10,474 nucleotides of DNA, from the NCBI GenBank assembly GCA_023227945.1, contig JALOCC010000059.1:1-10474 (forward strand), given 5' to 3'. The stretch comes from Candidatus Omnitrophota bacterium. GTDB taxonomy: Bacteria; Omnitrophota; Gorgyraeia; Duberdicusellales; 4484-171. This document shows, piece by piece, positions 1-5,071 of the stretch. The translations under genes and the position numbers were made by a program. Below the pieces are notes generated by a model, which saw only the letters and a program-made list of their open reading frames with translations, was not told the origin of the DNA and did not search any database. The number at the start of each line of letters is the position of its first letter. The first letter of the stretch is position 1.

Positions 1-44
1 CACGGAGGCGTTAAATCTTTAGGTGCTTTGTCTATAGTATACAT
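1..44 (-). CDS. Possible start of a gene running off the left edge
   Basis: An ATG at 44 reads MYTIDKAPKDLTPP and stays open to the window edge. It follows the stop of the upstream membrane peptide by 21 nt, in line with the packing of this region. No Shine-Dalgarno sequence precedes the ATG: the leader is A/T only. With just 14 codons visible, no function can be given, and the ORF may not be real. Confidence 0.3.
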   Translation of the reverse strand, partial: MYTIDKAPKDLTPP

Positions 45-65
45 GGTTTTTAATAGAATTTATAT

Positions 66-230
66 CTACTTTATTCCGTCCCAGCAACACCACACTAAAA
101 GGATAAGACAAAAGCAAAACAAGCGACTGATAATTAGATCAAGCATTTCTTTTGTTATTATGCCAGTTTGAAAATCAAGTATCTGACAGATATAAAACAC
201 AAGGAACAAAATAAACAATTTTTTAAGCAT
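66..230 (-). CDS. Small two-helix membrane protein (54 aa), hypothetical
   Basis: I do not recognise this family. The protein begins MLKKLFILFLVFYICQ and is very hydrophobic. Residues 4-19 can form one membrane helix; residues 31-50, rich in Leu, Ile, Phe, Cys and Trp, can form a second. A short polar turn containing TKEM lies between, so an alpha-hairpin in the inner membrane is predicted. The lysines at residues 3-4 suggest a cytoplasmic N-terminus. The ATG directly follows the TAA of the upstream gene (TAAATG), and AGGAAG lies 8 nt before it, so start and coupling are well supported. Phage peptides of this shape include holins, superinfection-exclusion proteins and host-membrane effectors. 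No lysis genes are nearby, so I assign none of these. It is the last complete gene of the leftmost operon. Confidence 0.72.
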   Translation of the reverse strand: MLKKLFILFLVFYICQILDFQTGIITKEMLDLIISRLFCFCLILLVWCCWDGIK

Positions 231-653
231 TTATTCATCTTCCTGATTACATTTTTGCCCCGCTTTAGTATTAATCTCTCGTTCCATTACTTCAGTCAAG
301 GCGACTAGACAAAAGAGAAACGTATTCTTCTCATTTTCTCGAACCACGATGTTGCGAAATTCATGCAACAAGACGCTGTCCTTTAGTAAAGGCCTTTTCT
401 CGCGGAAATTATGAACTACACACCGATAAACTCGGCCGGTCTCCTGACCAACCTCCATCTCGACCGGTTGCCTGTATACGGGAATGCGTCGTTCATGTCC
501 CTGTTGAAAAACCAACTGTAGCTCAAGCGAATCGTCCATCTCTAAATAGTTCGTTCTTATGCGCATTGGAAAATCAGTGGGTGAAACTAAAAAAGGTAAA
601 GCCACCATCGTGTCGCCATCCAAATCCTTGTTAACCGTAGTTGCGTAGTTCAT
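231..653 (-). CDS. Hypothetical protein (140 aa)
   Basis: Not recognised. The frame is open from an ATG at 662. I prefer the ATG at 653 because AGGA lies 8 nt upstream of it, whereas the 662 codon abuts the AGG. The protein is soluble, mixed alpha/beta in character and Arg/Glu-rich, with no signal peptide and no clear metal motif. A central stretch with regular hydrophobic alternation (LELQLVF, then RRIPVYRQPVEMEV) suggests beta strands. The C-terminal part (LFCLVALTEVMERE) could be a helix. Its stop directly precedes the start of the 54-aa membrane peptide, so the two are probably co-translated. A 10-bp perfect palindrome (CCTAATTAGG, 663-672) covers the leader next to its ribosome site. Confidence 0.7.
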   Translation of the reverse strand: MNYATTVNKDLDGDTMVALPFLVSPTDFPMRIRTNYLEMDDSLELQLVFQQGHERRIPVYRQPVEMEVGQETGRVYRCVVHNFREKRPLLKDSVLLHEFRNIVVRENEKNTFLFCLVALTEVMEREINTKAGQKCNQEDE

Positions 654-662
654 ATCGACCAT

Positions 663-672
663 CCTAATTAGG
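663..672. repeat. 10-bp perfect palindrome CCTAATTAGG at a translation start
   Basis: CCTAATTAGG is its own reverse complement. It lies between the gene ending at 693 and the starts at 662 and 653, and its AGG is the only Shine-Dalgarno-like element for that gene. It could be a protein-binding site or a chance A/T-rich palindrome. No -35/-10 pair fits around it. Confidence 0.35.
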
Positions 673-692
673 AAACGCGCCCAATGTCATCC

Positions 693-839
693 CTAATGAC
701 TGACCATACAGAAATAACTCTTGTTCAGCCTAGTCAAAACAGAATCCAGTGATATCCACGCCACTTGGCGTTTACCTCTGTCTCCGCGAATCAGTTTGAT
801 TTTCATCACCTGTGCGAAGTGATCCCATGCGCTTTTCAT
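693..839 (-). CDS. Small basic protein (48 aa), hypothetical
   Basis: Not recognised. The frame is open upstream to a GTG at 890, but the ATG at 839 is preferred: AAGGA lies 9 nt before it and the 890 codon has no ribosome site. The product starts MKSAWDHFAQVMKIKL, likely an amphipathic helix, followed by a basic segment (RGDRGKRQ) and a short hydrophobic C-terminus. The composition would suit nucleic-acid binding, or a host-directed peptide, but nothing diagnostic is present. A 69-nt gap separates it from the upstream zinc-type gene, wider than usual here. The complementary strand also carries open frames, so the coding call rests mainly on the ribosome site and gene packing. Confidence 0.5.
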   Translation of the reverse strand: MKSAWDHFAQVMKIKLIRGDRGKRQVAWISLDSVLTRLNKSYFCMVSH

Positions 840-908
840 CTGTCTTGTTCCTTCCAGAAGATTGCCCAACCGGTTCACCGAACGGAACACCTTCGTGGGC
901 CTAACGTG

Positions 909-1109
909 TTAGCATTCCGGATAATTTCTGCCCGCCTCTTTTGTGTTCCCACAGTGCTTGCACTCCCAGAATTCAACCTGACCATTCGGCCAATCATCTG
1001 CGAATTGTAGAACCATTGGCGTAAAATGACAGACTGGTCTGCTAACCAGTCGTTTAACAGCGAACCTGCGGTCCTCGGAGCATTCAGCGCTTGTCTTTTC
1101 CTCACTCAT
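909..1109 (-). CDS. Small zinc-ribbon-like protein (66 aa)
   Basis: Function unknown. The ATG at 1109 is preferred over a TTG at 1124 because a GGAAGAAG ribosome site fits it. Near the C-terminus the sequence WECKHCGNTKEA (about residues 49-59) gives a CxxCG knuckle typical of small zinc ribbons. Additional cysteines at 10, 27 and 66 could complete a metal site. The middle (HFTPMVLQFADDWPNGQ) is a compact folded segment. Two other minus-strand frames are open across this region (875-1105 and its relatives), but they encode Arg-rich, unpatterned sequence, so this frame is chosen. It sits in a row of single-domain unknowns in the leftmost operon. Confidence 0.65.
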   Translation of the reverse strand: MSEEKTSAECSEDRRFAVKRLVSRPVCHFTPMVLQFADDWPNGQVEFWECKHCGNTKEAGRNYPEC

Positions 1110-1132
1110 GGCTACTTCTTCCAAGTCCTGTG

Positions 1133-1387
1133 TTACCGCGCCTCATCGCCGGCGTTCGCATAATCATTCAGCCTCTCGGCGACTTCTCTTATTCTTTCGA
1201 CAGTTTGCTCTGATAAGTTTGGCCGAATTGCTTTAACACTAGATGGCCATGAAAAATCATAGACGGCTGCGACGGCTATCAGTCTCACGATTTCGGAAAT
1301 GCTTACTCTCACCATTTCTTGCGAACCAGTCGGCTCGGCCAACGGCGGTATGCCGTTGGCCCGTTCTGTTGTGTTCTCTGTCGTCAC
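1133..1387 (-). CDS. Hypothetical protein (84 aa)
   Basis: Not recognised. It starts with GTG at 1387, and its GTGA overlaps the TGA of the upstream gene by 4 nt. GAGGA lies about 6 nt upstream, so translational coupling is well supported. The N-terminal ~25 residues are polar and probably disordered (MTTENTTERANG). The rest reads as helices: a hydrophobic one around SEIVRLIAVAAVYDF, then a Glu/Arg-rich amphipathic one (TVERIREVAERLNDY). An all-alpha soluble domain is likely. The hydrophobic stretch is too short and broken to call a membrane span. Base composition here is richer in G+C than the genes to the right. Confidence 0.65.
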   Translation of the reverse strand: MTTENTTERANGIPPLAEPTGSQEMVRVSISEIVRLIAVAAVYDFSWPSSVKAIRPNLSEQTVERIREVAERLNDYANAGDEAR

Positions 1388-1677
1388 GTTCGTTCCTCAT
1401 CGCGCTGTGGCTGGCCTTGCGTGTTATGTATCTTTGGTTCCTCAATTTTTTCATTCCAAAAAACACCACGCCAGCCACTATACATAAATGTTCCACTTGT
1501 CACCAATGTAATAAAGCCATCACGCACAAACGTACATTCAACCATATGAAGTTCTGGCTTAAACGGGTTAATACCTTTTGCTTCATCATGTGGCAACTGC
1601 GACCAAAAAGGGTCGCCATAAAACCAATAAAACCCACTTTCAATCGGAGATTCTTTAGTCCATATCTTTTCCTCCAA
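1384..1677 (-). CDS. Phage-type conserved hypothetical (~97 aa), start codon damaged or unusual
   Basis: The N-terminal signature ESGFYWFYGDPFW, followed by a PELHMVE block and a Trp-rich C-terminal part (SGWRGVFW), resembles a family of small phage proteins I have seen without known function. The longest frame opens with TTG at 1677, which has no ribosome site, and an in-frame TAA lies just upstream. A good GGAGG site sits 7 nt before an ATG at positions 1665-1663, but that ATG is one base out of frame and hits TAA after two codons. Removing one G from the ATGG there would give MTKESPIESGFYWF, a natural-looking start. The gene is therefore intact with a weak TTG start, recently frameshifted at its start, or affected by a one-base sequence error. 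Its stop overlaps the next start (GTGA). Confidence 0.62.
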   Translation of the reverse strand: MEEKIWTKESPIESGFYWFYGDPFWSQLPHDEAKGINPFKPELHMVECTFVRDGFITLVTSGTFMYSGWRGVFWNEKIEEPKIHNTQGQPQRDEERT

Positions 1678-1740
1678 TGGTTAAGCATCGATATAACAAT
1701 GTCTTGTATCTCGCCTTTCGTATTGAACTTCCAAGCTGGA

Positions 1741-2145
1741 TTAGAAACTGAAATCACAATACTTCTCGCGTTCACCAAGACGCAACCCACTGCCACCGCA
1801 TGCCTTATTGTAACGGCTGGTCTCTGGATTGAACATAACTTCTTTCCAAAAACCGCGTTTATCACGCTTGAAATTAAAAATTGTTCCGTTCTTATTTTCA
1901 GAATATGAATACTCCTGATTCTCTGACATTCCTTTCCCATCTGTCCTCACGGCGTGATCTTCTTGAACCTGAATAATTTTTCCGTCAAAAGAAATGACGG
2001 TAGCGGGGATGCGGTCGCTCCACATAAGAATAGTAGCTGGCATTCCAGTCAGAGGGACAACAGGCTTACCGTCAGACGCAACGGCGACTTCACGGCTCAT
2101 AACGTGATTAATAAGGCTTCCCGTCTCTGTTCCAAGTTTCATCAT
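1741..2145 (-). CDS. Conserved phage hypothetical (134 aa)
   Basis: The core pattern, MPATILMWSDRIPATV, then IIQVQEDHAVRTDGKGMSE, then YSYSENKNG, and a C-terminal RLGEREKY with a closing aromatic (YCDFSF), matches a small protein family I associate with phages and prophages. I know of no assigned function. It looks like a beta-rich, soluble domain: a WSDR strand, a Val/Ile-rich strand pair and an acidic/aromatic tail. AAAGGG lies 8 nt before the ATG at 2145; a second ATG follows at once. The N-terminal ~30 residues (to about VPLTG) look variable. It follows the upstream gene by 23 nt. Another frame on the same strand (1500-1940) is a shadow that spans the junction of two real genes. Confidence 0.8.
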   Translation of the reverse strand: MMKLGTETGSLINHVMSREVAVASDGKPVVPLTGMPATILMWSDRIPATVISFDGKIIQVQEDHAVRTDGKGMSENQEYSYSENKNGTIFNFKRDKRGFWKEVMFNPETSRYNKACGGSGLRLGEREKYCDFSF

Positions 2146-2168
2146 GGCATCATCCCTTTCTGAATGGT

Positions 2169-2411
2169 TTAACCGAGAAGATTCGCTTTACAGACGAACA
2201 CCATCCGCATGTCTCCATCATGCTGTTTGCTAGGAGAACCAATCACTGCCCATCCGGTATCGCCGATAATCGTGTTTCCCCAGCAACAGGAACACTTGCT
2301 CTCGAAGAGAGAACGGGCTTTCTCCTGATCAGTCTCCTCGACCAAGGCAATATCTTTCGCAGGGTAATACTGCTTCTTCAACTCCGGCAATGGAATCGCA
2401 TCGTTTTTCAT
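2169..2411 (-). CDS. Cys-containing small protein (80 aa), first gene of leftmost operon
   Basis: Not recognised. The frame opens at an ATG at 2468, but that codon lies just upstream of the -10 box of the promoter (2459-2464), so transcripts from it would not include it. The ATG at 2411 is the likely start, giving a leader of about 40 nt. The ribosome site is weak (a purine run GAAAG 7 nt upstream). The protein has a polar N-terminal half (PLPELKKQYYPAKD, then an acidic helix), a CSCCWG cluster at residues 40-45, and a final Cys at 74 within MRMVFVCKAN. CxCC plus a distant Cys could bind metal. Strand-like hydrophobic segments (TGWAVIGSP, RMVFVC) suggest a small beta domain. Confidence 0.68.
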   Translation of the reverse strand: MKNDAIPLPELKKQYYPAKDIALVEETDQEKARSLFESKCSCCWGNTIIGDTGWAVIGSPSKQHDGDMRMVFVCKANLLG

Positions 2412-2421
2412 AAGCCAACTT

Positions 2422-2448
2422 TCTTTTAAAAGACCTTGTTGTGTCTTT
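2422..2448 (-). promoter_or_regulatory. Leader with palindrome and short hairpin
   Basis: Between the promoter and the ATG at 2411 lies the 12-bp perfect palindrome TCTTTTAAAAGA (2422-2433). It overlaps one arm of a 6-bp stem AAAGAC/GTCTTT (2443-2448 pairing with 2429-2434, 8-nt loop). The stem would form in the nascent leader and could influence translation or mRNA stability. A/T-rich palindromes are common by chance, so function is uncertain. Confidence 0.3.
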
Positions 2449-2458
2449 CGATAAATAT

Positions 2459-2487
2459 AAGATACCATTCCTATTGAAAATTGTCAA
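2459..2487 (-). promoter_or_regulatory. Sigma70-type promoter TTGACA-N17-TATCTT
   Basis: The -35 box TTGACA lies at 2487-2482 and the -10 box TATCTT at 2464-2459, with exactly 17 nt between. This is the same architecture as the promoters at 4585-4613 and 5043-5071. It falls in the only sizeable gap between the KptA operon and the leftmost operon, and would start RNA near 2451-2453. The TGA stop of a 28-codon ORF is embedded in the TTGACA. Confidence 0.75.
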
Positions 2488-2570
2488 TATGGCTTGTAAG
2501 CTTTTTGAAGATTATTTAATTCCTTCCAAAATCTTTTCCTATATAAACCTTCAACGTTTACCTTAATCAT
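2484..2570 (-). CDS. Possible 28-aa peptide
   Basis: ATG at 2570 follows the upstream TAA by 5 nt and opens a 28-codon frame beginning MIKVNVEGLYRKRFWKELNN. It is basic and amphipathic, which would suit a tiny effector peptide, but its ribosome site is poor (only TAAGAAAA precedes the ATG). Its stop lies in the -35 box of the next promoter. It is the only frame that fills the 107-nt gap here. The alternative is plain intergenic DNA. Confidence 0.35.
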   Translation of the reverse strand: MIKVNVEGLYRKRFWKELNNLQKAYKPY

Positions 2571-2575
2571 TTTTC

Positions 2576-2854
2576 TTAGTTCTCCACAGAATAAACACCG
2601 ATTTTATTGCCCTGAACCAGAATCTTAGCCGTATTGTGACCGCTCATTTCTGCGACACGGATTACGGAAGCAATTGCCTTCAACCATTCGGTAGTAGGTT
2701 TCTCTAAAGTTACGAGGAATTTTGAAGCTGTTGAAATAATAACGGTAGAATCATTTCTGTCTTCATCCCACAAAGCCATAAAAACCTTCTTGCCAGAAAC
2801 GCTGTCATAATAAGGAAGTTCTTCTCCGATTTGTTCGATACTCACATTAATCAT
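2576..2854 (-). CDS. Hypothetical protein (92 aa)
   Basis: Not recognised. ATG at 2854 has AAGGA about 10 nt upstream and lies 1 nt past the upstream TAA, so it is tightly coupled. The protein looks like a small alpha/beta domain: strands around VFMALWDE, STVIISTASKFLVTLE and AKILVQGNKIGVYSV, with one helix (TTEWLKAIASVIRVAE) between. There is no signal peptide, cysteine motif or catalytic signature. Probably soluble. It belongs to the KptA operon and ends about 90 nt before the next promoter. Confidence 0.7.
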   Translation of the reverse strand: MINVSIEQIGEELPYYDSVSGKKVFMALWDEDRNDSTVIISTASKFLVTLEKPTTEWLKAIASVIRVAEMSGHNTAKILVQGNKIGVYSVEN

Positions 2855-2855
2855 T

Positions 2856-3200
2856 TTATATTAATCCTTCTCCGAAGCGATTTTCTTCAGAGTAATTTTG
2901 TTCACAGTATTCACAGACATCGGGATGCCACTTACACCCCGCACAAATGCCGTAACGCTGTTTAACGATTATTTCCATCTCATCTACAACAGGTAACGGT
3001 ATAGGACCGATTTTTGATTGTTCTTGTTCCATCATTCTCCTTACTTTGACCTTCATATCATAGAAAAGACAGATCGCTAAATTTAATGAAAGGTTGGCAT
3101 CACCGCTTTCCTGACCACCATTAGGAATAGGAGAAAGCCGACATCCTTCAAGAAGTTTAATCACTTCATCATTTGTCCAATCGTCATGTTTCAGATTCAT
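2856..3200 (-). CDS. Double-CxxC putative zinc protein (114 aa)
   Basis: Function unknown. The C-terminal part carries CAGCKWHPDVCEYC, placing cysteines at residues 86, 89, 96 and 99: a tight four-cysteine zinc knuckle (CxxC-x6-CxxC). The N-terminal half is helical (WTNDEVIKLLEGCRL, then SLNLAICLFYDMKVKVRRMME) with a loop of Gly/Ser between. No enzyme motif is visible. Its ATG overlaps the KptA stop (ATGA, 3197-3200), so it is probably translated by ribosomes finishing KptA. That makes a partner role, for example in RNA recognition, a reasonable guess but only a guess. Confidence 0.75.
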   Translation of the reverse strand: MNLKHDDWTNDEVIKLLEGCRLSPIPNGGQESGDANLSLNLAICLFYDMKVKVRRMMEQEQSKIGPIPLPVVDEMEIIVKQRYGICAGCKWHPDVCEYCEQNYSEENRFGEGLI

Positions 3201-3739
3201 GGATAATTCATATACCTTTCTTTGATAAATTCAGTAGAAACGTTATCCGTCAACCAGACTCCGTTTTCTGATAGATAGAATTTGTATCCCTTGGAATACA
3301 TCGTTTTGCTGTCAATGGTCAAAATAACCGGTTTCCCGTGTCGAATTCCAACATTATATGCTGTCTGCCAGTCCGGAGAAAGGTGGACATGGTTTCGACT
3401 CATCTTCTTCAACCCGCCATCCATGATGGATTTTAGATTCTTTTCTGCGGTTCCGTGATACAAGACATCCGGAGGTTGAACGGCTTTCATTTCGAGGTCT
3501 ACATTGATAGAATGTCCCTGAGAAGCACGGATTAAAGTCTTGTCCGCATTAAATGCAAAGCGCTTCTTTTCGTTTGTATCCACGACTTCACAAAGGTCTT
3601 CAAAGCTAATCGAAGCCTTTTCAAGTAGTTCTCCCACTTTAGCCCATCCATTGGCATCTATTTCAAGGCCGATCTTGTCTGGTCTGTGACGTAGGACAAG
3701 ACTAATGAATTTGCTAGTTTTTACCAGTTTCGGGTTCAT
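3197..3739 (-). CDS. kptA: RNA 2'-phosphotransferase, Tpt1/KptA family (180 aa)
   Basis: Tpt1/KptA enzymes use NAD+ to remove an internal RNA 2'-phosphate in two steps: ADP-ribosylation, then transesterification to ADP-ribose 1'',2''-cyclic phosphate plus nicotinamide. Some members also ADP-ribosylate RNA or DNA phosphate ends. Family landmarks are present in order: LVLRHRPDKIGL with the Arg17-His18 pair, NGWAKVGELL, IRASQGHS with Arg71, LYHGT at 93-97 (NAD+ pocket), and SRNHVHLS with Arg115, followed by VGIRHGKPVIL. The four catalytic-type residues (Arg, His, Arg, Arg) are all kept and the length is normal, so it should be active. The frame is open to 3868, but the ATG at 3739 gives the standard N-terminus and has a GGAAAG ribosome site. 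It overlaps the upstream gene by 26 nt and the downstream one by 4 nt. The natural substrate in bacteria and phages is unknown. Confidence 0.93.
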   Translation of the reverse strand: MNPKLVKTSKFISLVLRHRPDKIGLEIDANGWAKVGELLEKASISFEDLCEVVDTNEKKRFAFNADKTLIRASQGHSINVDLEMKAVQPPDVLYHGTAEKNLKSIMDGGLKKMSRNHVHLSPDWQTAYNVGIRHGKPVILTIDSKTMYSKGYKFYLSENGVWLTDNVSTEFIKERYMNYP

Positions 3740-4118
3740 TGTTAAATCTTTCCAAGTACTTAATAAGAGTTCTCTCGTAATCCTTCTTTGCTTCCGAGAG
3801 TTTTTGTTTACGATTCTGTTCTTCTTTCTTCGCTTCCCGCTTTTCATTTGCTGCCACAAGCTTGCCAAAACGAACTTCTTGATTAAGAACTACAGATTCC
3901 GTAACCTTCAACTCAATAATATCAGGAATTCCGTATTTAGGATAGTGCCCTGCCCAAAAGGGAACGACAGACTTGGCGGGACCGATACGAAGATAGATTT
4001 TCGCCCTGTTGATGTCATCTACCCAGACATCTCCATTTCCCCCAAACCCCTTGTTCCGGAAGTATTTACCGGCGGAATTTCTGACGACATACAGCTTCAA
4101 AGAAAATTCATTATTCAT
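3714..4118 (-). CDS. Phage-type hypothetical with C-terminal coiled coil (134 aa)
   Basis: The N-terminal domain (about residues 8-75: LYVVRNSAGKYFRNKGFGG, VWVDDINRAKIY, IGPAK, HYPKYGIPDIIEL) matches a small domain I recognise from many phage hypothetical proteins, function unknown. It resembles an 'annotate-and-fetch' style small beta domain with conserved aromatic and Gly residues. Residues about 85-127 form a long Lys/Glu helix, almost certainly a coiled coil, suggesting self-association or partner binding. The ATG at 4118 has an AAGGGA site about 8 nt upstream; a TTG further up (4175) lies inside the preceding gene. The 3' end overlaps kptA by 26 nt. Confidence 0.8.
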   Translation of the reverse strand: MNNEFSLKLYVVRNSAGKYFRNKGFGGNGDVWVDDINRAKIYLRIGPAKSVVPFWAGHYPKYGIPDIIELKVTESVVLNQEVRFGKLVAANEKREAKKEEQNRKQKLSEAKKDYERTLIKYLERFNNEPETGKN

Positions 4119-4131
4119 AAGTGGTTCCCTT

Positions 4132-4308
4132 TTACTTCTGGAACTGTTCGAAATCCGATTTCGGGAGGGTCTCAAACCGAAGTACTTTTCCCATTCTTGC
4201 CCAAGTCTGAACGTCTGTCACCCAAGGATGCCGAATTTTGAAGGTAATCCCGGCGACCATCGAATATGCGACCAACACAATCAAAACCCCTAAAATCATT
4301 TTTTTCAT
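4132..4308 (-). CDS. Single-span membrane peptide (58 aa), hypothetical
   Basis: ATG at 4308 follows the TGA of the upstream gene by 1 nt, with AGGAG 9 nt before it, so this is a well-supported short gene. The product begins MKKMILGVLIVLVAYSMVAG: two lysines, then a hydrophobic stretch through about residue 23. This could be an N-terminal membrane anchor or a signal peptide (a VAG-type boundary is visible, but no lipobox Cys). The remaining ~35 residues are soluble and amphipathic (TDVQTWARMGKVLRF), ending in a polar tail. Family unknown. It may be an inner-membrane-anchored or periplasmic peptide. Its stop lies 13 nt before the next gene. Confidence 0.78.
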   Translation of the reverse strand: MKKMILGVLIVLVAYSMVAGITFKIRHPWVTDVQTWARMGKVLRFETLPKSDFEQFQK

Positions 4309-4309
4309 T

Positions 4310-4555
4310 TCAATATTCTCCTTCTTTCAAGATTCCGTTATTCCGGACGATATATTCCCAACCTTCTGGTTCGACTTCATAGTACATTCCGCAAGAATAC
4401 GGTTGGCAGAACTTCATCATCTGTTTCCCTGTCGGATAGGTAACAAGGACGGCTTTAACGCCCTTCTTAAAGGCAATCGCGGCACAAATCATCGCTTCCT
4501 GACACCAACGATTCATCACTTCATTGATTCCAACTTCAAGACGATTTCTGTTCAT
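4310..4555 (-). CDS. Hypothetical protein (81 aa), first gene of the KptA operon
   Basis: Not recognised. ATG at 4555 is preceded by AGGAAGGAA at good spacing, and the promoter TTGACA-N17-TATCTT ends 30 nt upstream, making it the operon's first gene. The N-terminus is helical (LEVGINEVMNRWCQEAMICAAIAFKKG), followed by a strand (VKAVLVTYPTG) and a compact aromatic C-terminus (YSCGMYYEVEPEGWEYIV). That order (helix, buried Val-rich strand, loop) suggests a small alpha/beta fold. Cysteines at 18, 24, 50 and 55 are not in a recognisable zinc spacing. It is coupled to the 58-aa membrane peptide by a TGA-A-ATG junction. Confidence 0.75.
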   Translation of the reverse strand: MNRNRLEVGINEVMNRWCQEAMICAAIAFKKGVKAVLVTYPTGKQMMKFCQPYSCGMYYEVEPEGWEYIVRNNGILKEGEY

Positions 4556-4584
4556 ATCGGGATTCCTTCCTTTTGTTTGTCAAT

Positions 4585-4613
4585 AAGATAACACTTTCTT
4601 AAGATTCTGTCAA
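4585..4613 (-). promoter_or_regulatory. Sigma70-type promoter TTGACA-N17-TATCTT for the KptA operon
   Basis: -35 TTGACA at 4613-4608, -10 TATCTT at 4590-4585, spacer exactly 17 nt. The spacer contains the palindrome TCTTAAGA (4597-4604). A second TTGACA copy lies 30 nt downstream (4583-4578) in the transcribed leader, without a matching -10. The promoter sits in the 67-nt gap after the kinase gene ending at 4623; no terminator is visible in the gap. Confidence 0.78.
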
Positions 4614-4622
4614 TTGTCGGTT

Positions 4623-5012
4623 TTACGTCTTGATGATTTTTTCTCCACGGTAATCTTCCCACTCGTTTTCGAAATGACTAATTGCGTGGTCTGGGACGCC
4701 ATGAACGTTCTCGAAATTGCCAACCATTTTGTAGACTTCAACATCCGCACCGTAATGTTTTCCAAGTTCAACAAATTCATCAACGGTCTTATAAAGGTAA
4801 AACACGTTGGAAACACATACATCAACCCCGAGCCGCAGCGCTTCCTCAACAAACCTTTTACACTGGTTCTTGACAGTTGAAGAACGACAATCGAAATGAT
4901 ACTTCCCATCACGCATCCGAAACATATCATTTTCGACATGCAGGCAACCGAAAGATTTTGCAAATGTCGATTTGCCGCTGCCAGGAATCCCACGGATGAT
5001 TCGAAGTTTCAT
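4623..5012 (-). CDS. P-loop nucleic-acid/metabolite kinase, polynucleotide-kinase / N4BP2L1-like (129 aa)
   Basis: A small P-loop phosphotransferase. Residues 8-16 are a Walker A motif (GIPGSGKST), followed by the substrate-site ENDMFR at 27-32, where related kinases carry an Asp for the acceptor. A hydrophobic strand VDVCVSNVF replaces the usual V(D/S)NTN block, and the tail HGVPDHAISHFENEWE matches the N4BP2L1-type 'HGVP...W' ending. Relatives include the kinase domain of T4 polynucleotide kinase and animal N4BP2-type proteins, so 5'-OH RNA/DNA phosphorylation is plausible but the substrate cannot be read from sequence. No phosphatase domain is fused. The ATG at 5012 has GAAAGGA upstream; an in-frame TTG at 5030 is less likely. 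It has its own promoter, and a hairpin can occlude its ribosome site. Confidence 0.85.
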   Translation of the reverse strand: MKLRIIRGIPGSGKSTFAKSFGCLHVENDMFRMRDGKYHFDCRSSTVKNQCKRFVEEALRLGVDVCVSNVFYLYKTVDEFVELGKHYGADVEVYKMVGNFENVHGVPDHAISHFENEWEDYRGEKIIKT

Positions 5013-5016
5013 AACA

Positions 5017-5050
5017 AGTATCCTTTCCAAATTGACAAAGAAAGGATACT
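5017..5050 (-). promoter_or_regulatory. 11-bp hairpin over the kinase ribosome site
   Basis: AGTATCCTTTC and GAAAGGATACT (5017-5027 and 5040-5050) are perfect inverted repeats of 11 bp with a 12-nt loop. On the mRNA the 3' arm contains the Shine-Dalgarno GAAAGGA of the kinase gene. The 5' arm contains the -10 box (5048-5043). RNA started from this promoter (predicted near 5036) lacks most of the 5' arm and leaves the ribosome site free; readthrough RNA from the upstream operon includes both arms and would hide it. No U-tract follows, so it is not a terminator. Confidence 0.72.
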
Positions 5051-5071
5051 ATAAACTTAATCAGTTGTCAA
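5043..5071 (-). promoter_or_regulatory. Sigma70-type promoter TTGACA-N17-TATCCT for the kinase gene
   Basis: -35 TTGACA at 5071-5066, -10 TATCCT at 5048-5043, spacing 17 nt. The -35 box lies inside the last codons of the upstream gene (Ile-Asp-Asn-stop), so promoter and coding sequence share bases. A TATAGT lies within the spacer, at only 12 nt spacing, and is less likely to be used. Confidence 0.72.

Noticed and set aside
54..93. Promoter TTGCTG-N17-TATAAA before the leftmost ORF
   Set aside because: The -10 is good but the -35 matches at only three positions, and the start would leave almost no leader before the ATG at 44. Too weak to list.
1243..1908. Long plus-strand open frame (221 aa)
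   Set aside because: It runs opposite to well-supported minus-strand genes with conserved phage-type sequences (1133-1387, 1384-1677, 1741-2145). Its product is Cys/Phe-rich with no domain pattern and no ribosome site that fits.
1500..1940. Minus-strand open frame (146 aa)
   Set aside because: It spans the junction of two real genes in a different frame; its sequence has no pattern and its start lacks a ribosome site.
3705..4241. Plus-strand open frame (178 aa)
   Set aside because: Antisense shadow of kptA and its upstream neighbours. The Phe/Leu-rich start is the complement of Lys/Glu-rich coding DNA.
5017..5050. Hairpin as a rho-independent terminator
   Set aside because: Neither side is followed by a T-run, and the arm contains the ribosome site, which fits translational control better.
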